DNA from: Rotaria macrura
Taxonomy: Eukaryota; Rotifera; Eurotatoria; Philodinida; Philodinidae
Direction of reading: 5' to 3'
DNA: 64,000 bases
Assembly: GCA_900239685.1 (NCBI GenBank)
Contig: OENT01000607.1
Coordinates: 1-64,000, forward strand
The first letter of the stretch is position 1. The number at the start of each line of letters is the position of its first letter. Below are positions 25,364 to 36,699 of this stretch, one piece after another. Made by a program: the position numbers and the translations under genes. The notes under the pieces are model-generated. The model saw only the letters and a program-made list of their open reading frames with translations. It had not been told where the DNA came from and ran no database searches.

Positions 25364-25491
25364 GGAATTTCGGCCCAAGGAATTTTCGGCCCAACATAAA
25401 ATGAAGATGAGGATGAGAATGACTTAATTATATGATTAAAAAATGTTTTTTAGGCCGAAAGTCCGGGCCGAAAATTTCTTGGGCCGATATT
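25364..25491. mobile_element. Short GGCCC-rich foldback element (MITE)
   Basis: The left arm GGAATTTCGGCCCAAGGAAT and right arm (reverse complement) GAATATCGGCCCAAGAAATT, each followed by TTTCGGCCC, invert around a centre of about 60 bp. Flanking ATGGGAGCCC and ATGTAACTCC agree at only 6 of 10 positions, so the boundaries are approximate and the superfamily is undecided. Confidence 0.5.
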
Positions 25492-26810
25492 CATGTAACT
25501 CCTATTTTCTGTTGAGCATCACGCACGGAACCTGTTAAAATTTGGTAACACAGAAGGGAATATTTTTGGTTCCGTACGTTATCTTTCTTTTGAGTGAGGG
25601 CATCTGACTTACTGGCCATTAACACTCACTCAGACTGATCGCTTGACCACTCTGACTTAATCTTTACGATCGACAGATTTTCGCTTCAAATCTTGTCATC
25701 ATATTTCTAAGAACAAATACAGCAGCACTTTGATTACAAGATCTCTGTTTGTTATCTTATGACATTTCTAATGGTGCTATACTAACCCATTGTATTTCAA
25801 TAACCGATGTTATTAGAGATCATCAATTTCATGAAATGAAAGACATATCACGCTCGTTAATCATATAAAATATTGATACAATCATGAAAAAAAAAGCGAA
25901 CGCATAATGAAGAAATGTTTGATGGCTAAGAATATAAATTTGATAGGCTTGTGGACAGTGAAAAACCGTCAGTCGATAAATACAAATGAAAAATCTATCA
26001 TTTGTATCGATTACATTTCTGACAGAAGAGAGCATACTGTGAGTACGTATGATCTCATATATTTTCAACTGATTTCTATAGATTTCATTGTTTTCATAGG
26101 AAGTCATGTGATTTCAAAGTATTGCAAATGATTTCATTCATTTCGTATTAATTTTAGGACTCACAATTCGTTTTTTCCCCATAGCTGTGTCTCAATATAC
26201 TTTTTAATTCATAAGTCAGTATTAAACTTGTTTTGAGTTTAAGAATTATCTTAATAAATAACTCATCGGAGCGAAGCAATCAAAACTATACGTACCAATA
26301 AAATTTCACTTTAATTTCTACCTTGCTTGAAATATTCTTTATGCGAGACACTTTAGTTGTTGGTCGAATAACTTTTTCATTATTTGTATAGCACAATGTC
26401 ATTGCATATGTATTTCTTTGAAATTTCTTAGCTTCATTTTTTTCGTTTTATTAAAATCTTCATAAATAAAGTCTCGCATTTTATTGAGAAGAATTACTCG
26501 CAGAAACCATAAAATAATGTACATTGAATACAAAAAAAAACACGATTGAAGTTAATAAGAAAACCTTGTTTGTGACATGGAATACAAAAAAATCGACTAG
26601 TCAGTTTGATATCCACGTCGTTCTTTTTTCTCTGTAGCTCATATGTTGATGACGTTTCACTAAAACTGTCTATAAGAAGTGGTGTTGCTTCCTTTATCAT
26701 CTTTTTAAATAAATTTACTTCTAAATGACTAGTTTTAGTCGTGAAAACTTTGACTCGAACGCTAGAGAAGAACTTGAAATAAATATGGAATAATAAAGTG
26801 CTGTCTGGTG

Positions 26811-27214
26811 CTCTCTAAAAAATAACCGTTTCCCAGAAAACCAACGTAAAAAGGTTTGCGAGGCTCGGAAACTCTTTTCTCACTCTCGGGAACTATTTCA
26901 AGGGTTTCCGAAAGCTCGGAAACCCATTTTTTACCATCAGAAACTCTTAAAAGGTTTCCGATAGTAACAAACTCGTAAACCGAAAATGGTTTCCGAGCCT
27001 CGCATACCCTTCCAAGCGTTTCCGAGCTTCGGGAACCATTTTCGGTTTACGAGTTTGTTACTATCGGAAACCTTTTAAGAGTTTCTGATGGTAAAAAATG
27101 GGTTTCCGAGCTTTCGGAAACCCTTGAAATAGTTCCCGAGAGTGAGAAAAGAGTTTCCGAGCCTCGCAAACCTTTTTACGTTGGTTTTCTGGGAAACGGT
27201 TGTTTTTTAGAGAG
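26811..27214. mobile_element. 404-bp near-perfect palindrome (foldback element)
   Basis: Both arms start CTCTCTAAAAAA and continue AACCGTTTCCCAGAAAACC; they stay almost identical for about 195 bp each, with only a T/C difference near the tip and imperfect pairing at the centre (about 26990-27035). Arms contain internal short inverted motifs GGTTTCCGAG / CTCGGAAACC. Flanks are TGGTG and TGGTA, compatible with a 4-5 bp TSD. No coding content. The low arm divergence implies recent mobility or gene conversion. Confidence 0.85.
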
Positions 27215-27829
27215 TGGTACCATTGAGTCTGTCACAATTTAAGTTATCTCAAGAATAAAAATATAAGCAGAAAAATAATGTGACTCTACAAATCCCGGGT
27301 CAACCGTTGTCTCCATCAAATACTGCAGGCTCCACCAGAAAAGACGCAAGAAAATCCTTGTTCCCTGCAGTTAACATCGGACCATGGAAGCAGTATTCTG
27401 ACGGGAAATCTTTTGAATCATTCCAGATGATTTCTGATCGGAATTCTGCTTTCATGTGCAAGTGATCTCCTATGTTTTCCTGCAGGAACCAATCCGTCTT
27501 CTTGAAATGGGGATGTGATTTGTAGTGGTAGCTTTAGCGCGTTTGCACTTAGAAGGGAGAAGATTCTAATACAATTCAAACCATGTTTGAAGCGTTTGGA
27601 AGTATTCGACTCTGTGATAAGGAAATATGTTTGAATGGAGAACCATGATTAACAACCGGTTCTCGATTGATATGAACGACATAAGAAAACAATTTTAGCA
27701 CCAAAATAGTCGATAATAGCGTAATCTGATCCATCATTTCAAGTAATTATTGTAATACATGGAAGCATTCTGTGTGTTGTGATCAGATTAAAGTATGTCG
27801 TTATAAAAAGGTGAATACTGCAGACTTGA

Positions 27830-28020
27830 AGTAGTTCAAAGTATGTCAAAGTCCCTTAAGGGAAGTAGCTGAAAGTAGTTTAAAGTAAGCACAAGTAACT
27901 TAAATTATTTTAAGTAACTTGAAGTCATTTTAGAAGTTGCAAACTAACTCAAATTAAACTACTTGAAGTAGTTAAAAGTATAAGTTGAAAGAGCACGAAG
28001 TAGTTTCTAGCATCTAAATT
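27830..28020. repeat. Degenerate short-period AAGTAGTTT/AAGTAACTT repeat
   Basis: Roughly 10-bp phrases (AAGTAGTTCA, AAGTAGCTGA, AAGTAGTTTA, AAGTAACTTA, AAGTAACTTG) recur irregularly across about 190 bp. Non-coding. Confidence 0.5.
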
Positions 28021-28133
28021 TAATTCAAGTCTAAAGTCTGCTGCTTCCCCTTATATTATAATCCTCATAATAAATTATGCAGAAGGGAAAGGGTTTTTAT
28101 AGTGTAGATGAAGCACGGGAGAGCATGAGACCC

Positions 28134-29178
28134 CGAATCGACCATTTGGTATTTTCTCTGACAAACCCTATTAAATTTGATACCAACGAAAAGAACACGC
28201 CGAGATAAAAATTTCCGTAAAAAACTTATGAGATTTTGATTGAATTTTGAAGGCTAAAACTTATCACAAAAAACTCATTTTTCGTTACTTCTTGAATGCT
28301 CGACCCCTGAATAGTGGACGCAATTGTATAGTGAATATTCGAGATAAATTGGTTCTCAAATGATGAACTTGATAGCTCCTGAAAACAAGTTCAATTCTAT
28401 AGATAAATTTTCAATTTATTATCAAGCTACAATACATTAAGATTGAATGTGTTAAGCAGCACTATTAGTATATTTCCTATATTTGTCATCTCCCAGTAAC
28501 TTTCAACAAAAATTCGAACCTGAAAGTAAGAGTAACCAAACTTCTTATCTTGCTCATTTGAAAGCCTTTTTCAAAAGCTTCAAAATCATACGTTTTTCAG
28601 AGTAAAAAAAATTATGGCCACTAGAAAGATTCAGAAGCACACTCTTCTCAGGGTAGGATTTCGTACATTTTTCACTGGTATTTAGTCTGTTTTTAGTGCA
28701 AAATTAACATTCTAATCCCAAAAAATATAATATTTGAAATGAGCAGGAGAAATCGAGTCGATTTGTATTTGATTCAAATTTTAAGAGACAACTTTTTTTA
28801 TCGAAATATTTCATCCTGCTCACCCGTGGGGAATTTTCAAAATTTGAGATCTCTCAAAAATAACAATTTCCCTGTGAGATGAAGTGCTTGAGCTTCTAAA
28901 ATGCAAATGAAAGTGAAATGGTAAAGAAGTAAACCATGAAGTGATCAGCTCGAGAGATCTCAAATTTCGAAAATTCCCTGAGGGGGAGTAGAGGGAAATT
29001 TTTCAATGAAAAAAAATTGTCTCTGAAAAATTTGAAACATATATGCAAATCGATTCAATTTTCCATTCTGAGTTCGAATATTGTATGTTTTTGGGATTAT
29101 AATGTTTATTTCGCAGTAAAAACAGGCTAAATAGAAGTAAAAAATGTACGAAATCCTACCTTGAGAAGAGTGGGCTTC
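28134..29178 (+). repeat. Interspersed repeat, copy 2, with intact foldback 3' part
   Basis: The first 1,014 bp duplicate copy 1. This copy runs on through ACGAAATCCTACCTTGAGAA to 29178, completing an inverted repeat with arms of roughly 240 bp: about 28633-28870 (CACTCTTCTCAGGGTAGGAT) and about 28945-29178, diverged by perhaps 15-20%. The foldback suggests a non-autonomous transposon. Confidence 0.8.
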
Positions 29179-29220
29179 ACTCTCAAAAATCAAGACGAAT
29201 AAAGTGTATTTACAAGACAG

Positions 29221-29407
29221 GGGAGAGCGAAAATTGATCGAACGAAAATTGATCGTCGTAAATTGGTCGATACGAAAATTAATCGAAACGAAAATTGGTC
29301 GAGAAATGACATTATTACACGTTTCTCGACCAATTTTCGTTTCGATTAATTTTCGTATCGACCAGTTTAGCACGATCAATTTTCGTTCGATCAATTTTCG
29401 TAGACCC
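29221..29407. mobile_element. 187-bp foldback MITE with perfect 9-bp TSD
   Basis: Identical ACAAGACAG copies flank it (29212-29220, 29408-29416). Arms GGGAGAGCGAAAATTGATCG and GGGTCTACGAAAATTGATCG (reverse complement) lead into repeated CGAAAATT[GA]ATCGA units, making the element a palindrome. A 9-bp TSD points to a Mutator-like transposase. Confidence 0.85.
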
Positions 29408-29590
29408 ACAAGACAGCTCGTTCGCTTATACAAGACACTCGGACTTGATTCCTATTGGCTTAAATATCTTTCGTACAAACGCTTCAAGTGTCAGCGGATG
29501 ACCGATTTTAGACTCTCGTGCGTCTTACTCATATTCAATTGGCTACTCTGTACCAATGAGAGAAGCGTCTTACATCTATCTTTTCTAGAC

Positions 29591-29900
29591 ACTTCAGTTG
29601 ATTCGAAATCTATAGGTTCTTGAAATCAATGAAGTAAGAATTAAAAGTAATCTTTCCCTTAGATAATCTGTAGAACAAAATCTAGATTTTATATCTATCG
29701 GAACGATACATTTTTAAGTGTATTTTTGTGTTTAAAAGATTACGAGACTATCAGTTACAAATAAGATTTCACTTGAAAATTTATCCTGTCAACGGATATA
29801 AAAGTATAGATTTTGTTCTACCGATTTTCTAAGGGAAAAATTCCTTTTAATTCGTAGCTCATTCATTTCGAGAATCAACAGGTCTCACATCAACTGAAAT
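29591..29900. repeat. Diverged foldback repeat, about 310 bp
   Basis: The left arm starts ACTTCAGTTGAT and includes TTTCCCTTAGATAATCTGTA and GAACAAAATCTAGATTTTAT; the right arm inverts the same series (ending ATCAACTGAAAT). Arms are about 110-115 bp with clear divergence. No TSD found. Confidence 0.6.
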
Positions 29901-30744
29901 GTTCATGGAAGATGAATGTAAGAATCAGAGCAGTGCTACATGTTCATCTAACAAGAAATACATGCTCATCTCTATTTTGGTGACTATTTTTATAAGTTAA
30001 TAAATTGTTCTAGAACATTTGCACTTAAAAGTGAATTTTCGACCATAAAAATATCGGCGATGTTAATATTATCTACAAATAAAAGAAAATATATTTCAAT
30101 AAATATATAAGATCACAATATGAATTTAATATGTACTATTTCGTAAATATATCATGCTATTTTCAAGAATAAATAACAACAAAATAGATAGAAGAGATAC
30201 ATGAAAATATAATAGATGAATTTCATCACTAAGAAAAAACTAACGAATGAGATTTACATAAAAAAAACCAAATGCTTATCACATCGAATTATTTTATCAT
30301 GTTAATTTAAGACACTTTTGACCACACTGTTAATATAACATTCGTAAAGCTTTGTGGACAGGTAGCGCATTCAAATTACTGTATATTATAAGTAGAATCG
30401 AAAGAGCTCGGTGTAATCCACCGCCATTGATTGATAAAGACATTTTGAAATGGTAAGTTTCGAATGAAGATGAACGATTTTTCGAATTCGTTAGTAGATG
30501 ATGATACAAACAGAACGCCAATCATAGAATGCGGATGTGATAATCCGTTCTAAGTGGATATAGAAACAGAAAAGATACAGCAAACTAAGGAAAAAAAAAG
30601 ACTTTTACTTTGAAAAACAAGTTTTGTTCACCTGCACCGTCACATCATTGTTTCAAAATAAAAAAAATCAGTGTCACTCGCCTATAAAAGAAAGGGCAAG
30701 CACAATAGAACCAATTCACAAAGAATACTTACTTTTTTCTGGGA

Positions 30745-33648
30745 TTATATACCATGAATTTGAATTGAATCGTCGAGTATTTTACGAATTTCATTTTGTA
30801 TTTCATCGAACGTAAACATTTGATCTTTCAATAGACCGTATTCAACGATTAACTAGAAATAAACAAAATATGATGTTTTTCAATGAGTGAATTCAATAAT
30901 TATTTCGAATACTGAAAAATTTTGAACAGAATAAATTAGAAATAATAAAAGAACTGAGCTAATTAGTATTAGAAAAAATCTGCTTTACCGCATCTTCTTG
31001 AAATATTTGTTGATAAATGAGAACCTTTACGTAAAAGTCGTTGTCTTTTCCTTGCATTATCATTTGACGTTGGATACTATGTGCACTTCGTATGAGCACA
31101 TGAAATTCGATAATCGAGACGTTATTTGTTTGTTTATTTTTTTGTTTGATTATTACACGAAGACGAGTAATGTCTTTATTATATGCACTCTTCTGAGAAC
31201 ATGACAATTTCGGAAAGCTCATTTCTGGATCTTCGTTCGTATTTAATGATGTTTTAATTTTGTCAATAGAAAATTCTAAAATAGAAAATAGTAAGTTTTG
31301 AAAAAGAAGAAATATAACTTGCCTATCAATATGTTTTCTCGCTCTTTGGTGGCGAGTGTTTCAATAAGTGTACAATTACTGTTTTCTTTTTTCTCTAAAA
31401 ACGGAAACATTGAAAACTTCAAAAACACAAAAATGCATACCTTGTTTCTTTTCACATGTTCGTGGTACAATAGCTTTATGAATAGAAACGACAGATTGTA
31501 ATGGAACTAAAATATGAGGGTAAATAAAAATGAAAAATACGTGTTTTCAATGATATAGGATTGCTCCTTCAAATTTTCTGCTCAAGTACAGACGTGGTAT
31601 ACAATAAGAATAATAGAAGAAAACTTGGCCGTTTTCCACTGAATGATTAATTGATTTACAAAATAATTCAACTCCTTTAAAATTTGTATTAATAGTTTCA
31701 GTAGGTTCTGGTCAGGTATGAGTATGGGGGTCCTCGTGGACAGTTTTTTGCTACTAATACATTCTGATAGTCTTTTGTAATTCCTATTAGCCTTTAGTTG
31801 CTTTTATGAGTCCTTCGTAATACGTCGTAACCTTTAATAGTTCCTGTAAGACCATGAAAGATTCCTTAAATATTTCTCTTTTCGATTATATAAAAGTTTT
31901 GAAGCCTTTAGCAACTATTCGGATCGTAAACTCTCATCGCACAGAATGAAGCTGCTCTTTGTTTGGTGGTATTAGAAGTATAGAAGATGAATCATACAAA
32001 TAGAACGAAAAACTTGTGAAACTTCTCTTTTGAACGTAACTCGATGACTATTGCTTCACATAATGATCTGTGCGGACTATACTTGACTAATCTACAGAGA
32101 AAGGAAGAGAAAACTGTATAATTTCTTCAGCGAAACGGTCAGTAATTTATCTTCTTCCCTTCTCTTTCAAATCCATTGTTTGTACTTTTTCTTAGAGTAG
32201 AACAACTTACATGAATTCACGTGTATACGACCATTGTGATATATTAAATTAGTTGGTGTATGTGTTGTGATAATCGGTTTTATCATCATCGGCTGAGTTA
32301 ACAGAGATGAAGCATTATTAATTGATAGAGTTGATGAAGTCTATCTAATTGATGATGTTCAAATCGATGTAGTTGATGGTGTTACTAACGCAATTGTTGC
32401 TTGTTTATTATTCTTCGATATTATTTGTGGTCTGGTTGGTGTTCTTGGTGATGGATTTGTTACAGTCGATTTTGCTTAATGAAAATGAATGAAGCCGAAA
32501 TTAGGACGTATTAAACATGGTTTTGTACAATTTGAAATACTCACCAAATGGATCAGGCAATGAAGTTAATGTTTCACGTGGCTTGTTTTCTTTCAATAAT
32601 TCTTCGATCGAGCATTCACTGTACAAGCCTATAAATAGAAATGTTAATTTTATATTTGTAACCTTATTATATCATATGCTACTCACTAATTTGGTCATTT
32701 TCGATCACAACATTATGTTCATCTTCGTTGATTGTCGTTTCTTCAACGACTAAGTTTTCGTTTGTTTTGTCATTAGAACTTGAATCTAGTGTAGATAGTC
32801 GTGATCGTTTCGTTGTTGGATCAGTTTTTGAATATTTGATATTGCGTTTCATTCGAGAAAGTAGACGAGATATTGTATGCTATGAGTTGAAGAAAATAGT
32901 TGTTATTTGAAGATTTTCTTTCTAAGTTTTTCGAAAAAACTTACATATGATGTTCTTCCATTAGTTCCATCGACATTCTTGTCTAAAAAGTTTAAAGCTG
33001 CAAATTTTTGCGTGAGAGCGATAACAAATGAATGGTACGTTTTTCGTGATGTACAATCAGGATATTGTTGGACAAAATATGCACATGTATGTCGTAAAAA
33101 TTCTTGTTGAATAGCTGTAAAAGACTCTAAAGGAAAAATGTGAAGAAAAAAAAGTTAATTGAGATTCGATTTACCTCAAGATTGTAAACCTTGAATGATC
33201 AAATCGCAATACGTTGGTAACGTCATTGATTCATCATTTTTACAGTGAAACAGAAACTATCAAAATAACTTTCTATATAATTGATTAAAACCATTAGTAC
33301 ATCACGCTCAAGCAGTGGCTTTTTTCGAAATCGTTTTGCGGCCATTACTGCAACGTTTTTAGTCTGTTTATTATCATCGATTTCGTTTAATATTAATGAT
33401 GAAGATAGATCAGGTTCAAATGAATCTGATGTAATTGGCATATCGAAGTTCATTTTCAATCCATTTGGTTGATCAATAACTTGTTCGTATGACGTAAATT
33501 CAAAATAATCAGTACGTTCCGGATCATAAAAGTGTATTCGGCGATTATTTTAATCGGGAAATAATAATCTAATTTTGTCGACAATTGTAACATAGTCATC
33601 ACCAAGTAAAGTAGTTTTACGTCCTTGATACTCAAATACAACTTGCAT
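30745..33648 (-). pseudogene. Multi-exon minus-strand member of a divergent pair: PB1-like N-terminus, resembles SAMD3-like animal proteins; carries stops
   Basis: Nine exons can be chained with matching phases: 33648-33175, 33126-32945, 32879-32687, 32628-32545, 32474-32211, 31506-31441, 31394-31323 (GC donor), 31275-30989, 30852-30745. Most introns are 41-70 bp (two are 136 and 704). The start MQVVFEYQGRK..LLGDDYVTIVDK and the phrase RIHFYDPERTDYFEF resemble the PB1-like N-terminus of the fish/cnidarian family often labelled SAMD3-like. The segment EFLRHTCAYFVQQYP fits that family's later conserved block. Breaks: TAA after LLFPD, a frameshift near FCFTVK, TGA before ESFTAI, and TGA and TAG in the Ser/Thr-rich fifth exon. 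The 3' end may extend to about 30497. Family assignment is from memory; function unknown. Confidence 0.55.
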
Positions 33649-33689
33649 CTAAAAGAGAAAACGAATTTTGTTTTTTGTTTAGATTAACG
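33649..33689. promoter_or_regulatory. 41-bp intergenic space between divergent start codons
   Basis: The minus-strand ATG is at 33648-33646 and the plus-strand ATG at 33690-33692. Each ATG is preceded by a pyrimidine tract ending in TTTAG (minus: CTCTTTTAG directly before the ATG; plus: TTTTTTGTTTAG at 33672-33683), so the two could instead be second exons with overlapping antisense leaders. No TATA box or initiator is recognisable. Confidence 0.4.
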
Positions 33690-36600
33690 ATGAACTGTTC
33701 CATTTGTCCAATTACTTTTCACACACTTTCAGCATATGTAAAACATCAACATGACATTCACAGTCACAGCAAAAATTTTCGTCTCATTTGTTCGTGCGGT
33801 GCTTCATTTAGTACACTACACAGTCTACAAACTCAGTGAGATTTCTCTCCACTGTCTTTCTAAAAACTTAATTTATTACTCATTTCTAGTTGGTATAGAT
33901 TTCATAACGAAGAAAATATACTTCATGAAAACAAGCAAGATAATGAACAAGAAACAAATGATCATGACGAGTTGGAAAACTCAAATGGTCAAGAGGAATA
34001 TTCAAATCTGGATAATGATTTGAAAACCACTGATGAAGATGATCAAAATCTCGAAAATGAATCAGTTAATAGTAGCCATGGCTCAGAGATTTTAAGCGAA
34101 GATGAACAAATCAAATCATTAGAAAAACGCGTATTGTATACGTTGCTTACTCTTCAAACGGCTTTCTACACGTCGGAAGCGGCTATAGAACATGTTGCTG
34201 CAAGCCTGTCAGAACTTTGTCTCATTATTTCAAAGAAAAATATGGTTTTAAATTTCAACATAATCGATTTCATGTTCCCCAAATCTTTAGAATTTTAGAA
34301 TCTCGATATACTAGCTAGCTGTATAAACCAACTTAAATCAAAGCATATTCGAAAAAAAAGCCCACGGATTATTTCCAATACATTGAACCTATCAGTCGAT
34401 CATATCAGGTATATTTTAAAGCTAGACTGACAGTAAGAGTCTAGTTTAAAGCAGATTGCTTTTTATTGTTGTCTAAATAATATTAAAACAGATAAAAATC
34501 GATAGGTTTTCTCCCTATTATTTACAGACGATTACGAAAAACAAAGATATCAAGTCAGTCAAGTACTCATATGTGCCTTTTTTAAGTAGTCTTAAAAACT
34601 ATTTACGTTTACCGGAAGTTCAAACTGATCTACAACGTGTAACACCTGATTATGATCCTAATTGTATCAAAGACACTCACGATGGTGTTTTCGCTCGAAA
34701 TCATCAGCATTTTCAAGATTAAACTTATCTCAAAATTGAAATAAACTCAGATGATTTAACAATTACCAATCCTATATCTCATCGTGCTCATTCTATTTTC
34801 TTCTTCTATTGGTCTTTGCTGAATGTTTCCAGAGAGAAATGTTCCAAGCAATCAGTAAAACGATTGATCACATTTTGCCCTAAATTGGCGCGAAAGTACA
34901 ATTCGTTATGCCATACTCTTGATGATTTTATAAAGGGGATGAATACGCTTTCTACTACTGGTACAGTGACCACTAATTGCTTAATTAACGTATATTTTCA
35001 TAAAATTGGATTTAGGCATCACCATCAATATAAATGGAAATGATATCACTTATTATGGTGGTTTATTCATGTCACTTGGGGATTATCCAGCTCAAATGTT
35101 TTTGAATGGGTTTAAAGAAAGTGTATCAGCAACTCAATTTTGTCATTTGTGTGATATTGAACATGCTCATCTCGAAGTAGATATTTCTTATGATTTTCCT
35201 ACTATCACTCTAAGTGAATATAGAGAGCGATCAGTTAAAAAACATTTTCTTACCTTTTAATTGTCGTTCACTTTTTAGTTGTGATAGTTTAGACGTTGTT
35301 CAAGATTGTACCAAATCGTATGAAAACTTGTCCAAAAGATATGGAATAAATACCAGAAGTATATTTGATGGATTATTTGATGTTACACGTCAATGCTCAT
35401 ATGATATTAGGCATACTTTACTAGAGGTAACTATAGATCTGGAAAGAGTTAACTCTTCTACGAGGTTAAGCTTCATCAAAGAAAGATGCTTGATCTATCA
35501 CTCCATTTGATTTCCATAAACTAGTATCCTAGCACATGAAAAACAATAGACGATTACCGAAAAATTTTCAAGTGCTTTTGCTTTTCTAAATTAGTGCAAC
35601 ATAATTTAGATATCCTCGAGGAAAAAACAGACTGATTCAGCACACCTGATACTCGATTTTTATATATTAATTATAGGGTGTGTTGCCTAATCATCTCAAT
35701 GCATTTCTACAGTTTTGCATCGGGACTGGTTATTTCAAACTCGATCAATTTTGTTCTGAAGTTAACATGTTCCCGTATGATGGAGATGAATTGAACTCAA
35801 AACCACATCTTGATCTAGCGCCAGATGAATTGAAAAAGCAAAACAATTTGGGAATGCCATTGGCATCAATGCAAACTTTTCATCTTTTCAAAAATTTACC
35901 TTTCATTCTCAAAAAATTACTTCAATCCTCAGACTTTCCACAGTATCATGCAATTTTGATATGTGTGGATATTCTTTCATTGTGTTTTGCGACAACTATT
36001 ACTCAAAATACTCATGAACAATTGTCTCATTTCATAAAAGAGCACAATGATTTATTTAAAAAGTTATATCCAGACAAAATGAAATTTAAATTCCATTTTA
36101 TGACTCACTTTCCTGCTTTGATGAAAGATTTAGGGCCTCTGGCTTACACATCATGTTTGGCCACAGAAGGGAAACATCAATTTTTCAAAGGAAATAAAGT
36201 TCGCAACTTGAAACATCCATCATTATTGTTAGCGAAAAGACATGAACTGTGGGCATGTGCTAATGATCATTGTCAAAATGGATCTGTCTCATGTGTAGCC
36301 CTTTCTGGTGTACCATACAGTCGGCTTGATGATCGGCAGCCGATTAATGATGGTCAAATACAATTTATCATCTCAAACATGTTCAAGTTACCGTTCAAGC
36401 CTCTCTCCCCACTGAAAACATTGATTATATAGGTGAGTATAAATATTCTTACAAAACAATATTAAATGTTTTCAGAGAGCATTTTCCAGCTCTACCAACA
36501 GTCGGCGAAATTCGTTGGATTCTGTATGATGGAAAAAGATGCGCCTTTATTTGCACAATGCAAAAAGTCAAAGGCTACGTACAACAACTTAGAGCATTTG

Positions 36601-36692
36601 AAGTCGAAGAAATCGCCAAAATTGATTGTTTTCTTCTCGAAGACATCTGTTATAAAAAGACGCTAAAGCTAGTGGCATTACATGGATCTTGA
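33690..36692 (+). pseudogene. Multi-exon plus-strand member of the pair: C2H2 finger plus conserved TE-like animal domain; one in-frame stop
   Basis: Introns that keep the frame: 33836-33889 (54 bp), 34245-34298 (54), 34409-34505 (97), 34961-35015 (55), 35214-35292 (79), 35427-35676 (250), with a last one near 36390-36474. The N-terminus is a C2H2 finger (CSICPITFHTLSAYVKH..H) followed by a second Cys/His segment. Next come an acidic linker (about 33890-34110), then YVPFLSSLKNYL, TITNPISHRAHSIFFFYW, LGDYPAQMFLNGFKES with CHLC, DIRHTLLEGVLPNHLNAFL and ATEGKHQFFK. This motif order recurs in a widespread animal family of unknown function that I regard as transposon-derived. A single TAA at 34720-34722 interrupts an otherwise open frame. 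The 3' end past 36432 is uncertain: REHFPALPTVGEIRWILYDG lies in another frame. Confidence 0.6.
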
Positions 36693-36699
36693 TATCTTC

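Noticed and set aside
27280..27465. 61-codon plus-strand ORF in locally GC-richer DNA
   Set aside because: No recognisable motif, splice context or homologue in the window; possible but unsupported.
28960..29623. Long open frames on both strands (157 and 139 codons) with repeated KLIERKLIV-type peptides
   Set aside because: They are translations of the palindromic MITE at 29221-29407 and its flanks; the repeats and mirror symmetry explain the openness.
33281..33472. Plus-strand ORF of 63 codons
   Set aside because: Antisense shadow of the minus-strand first exon.
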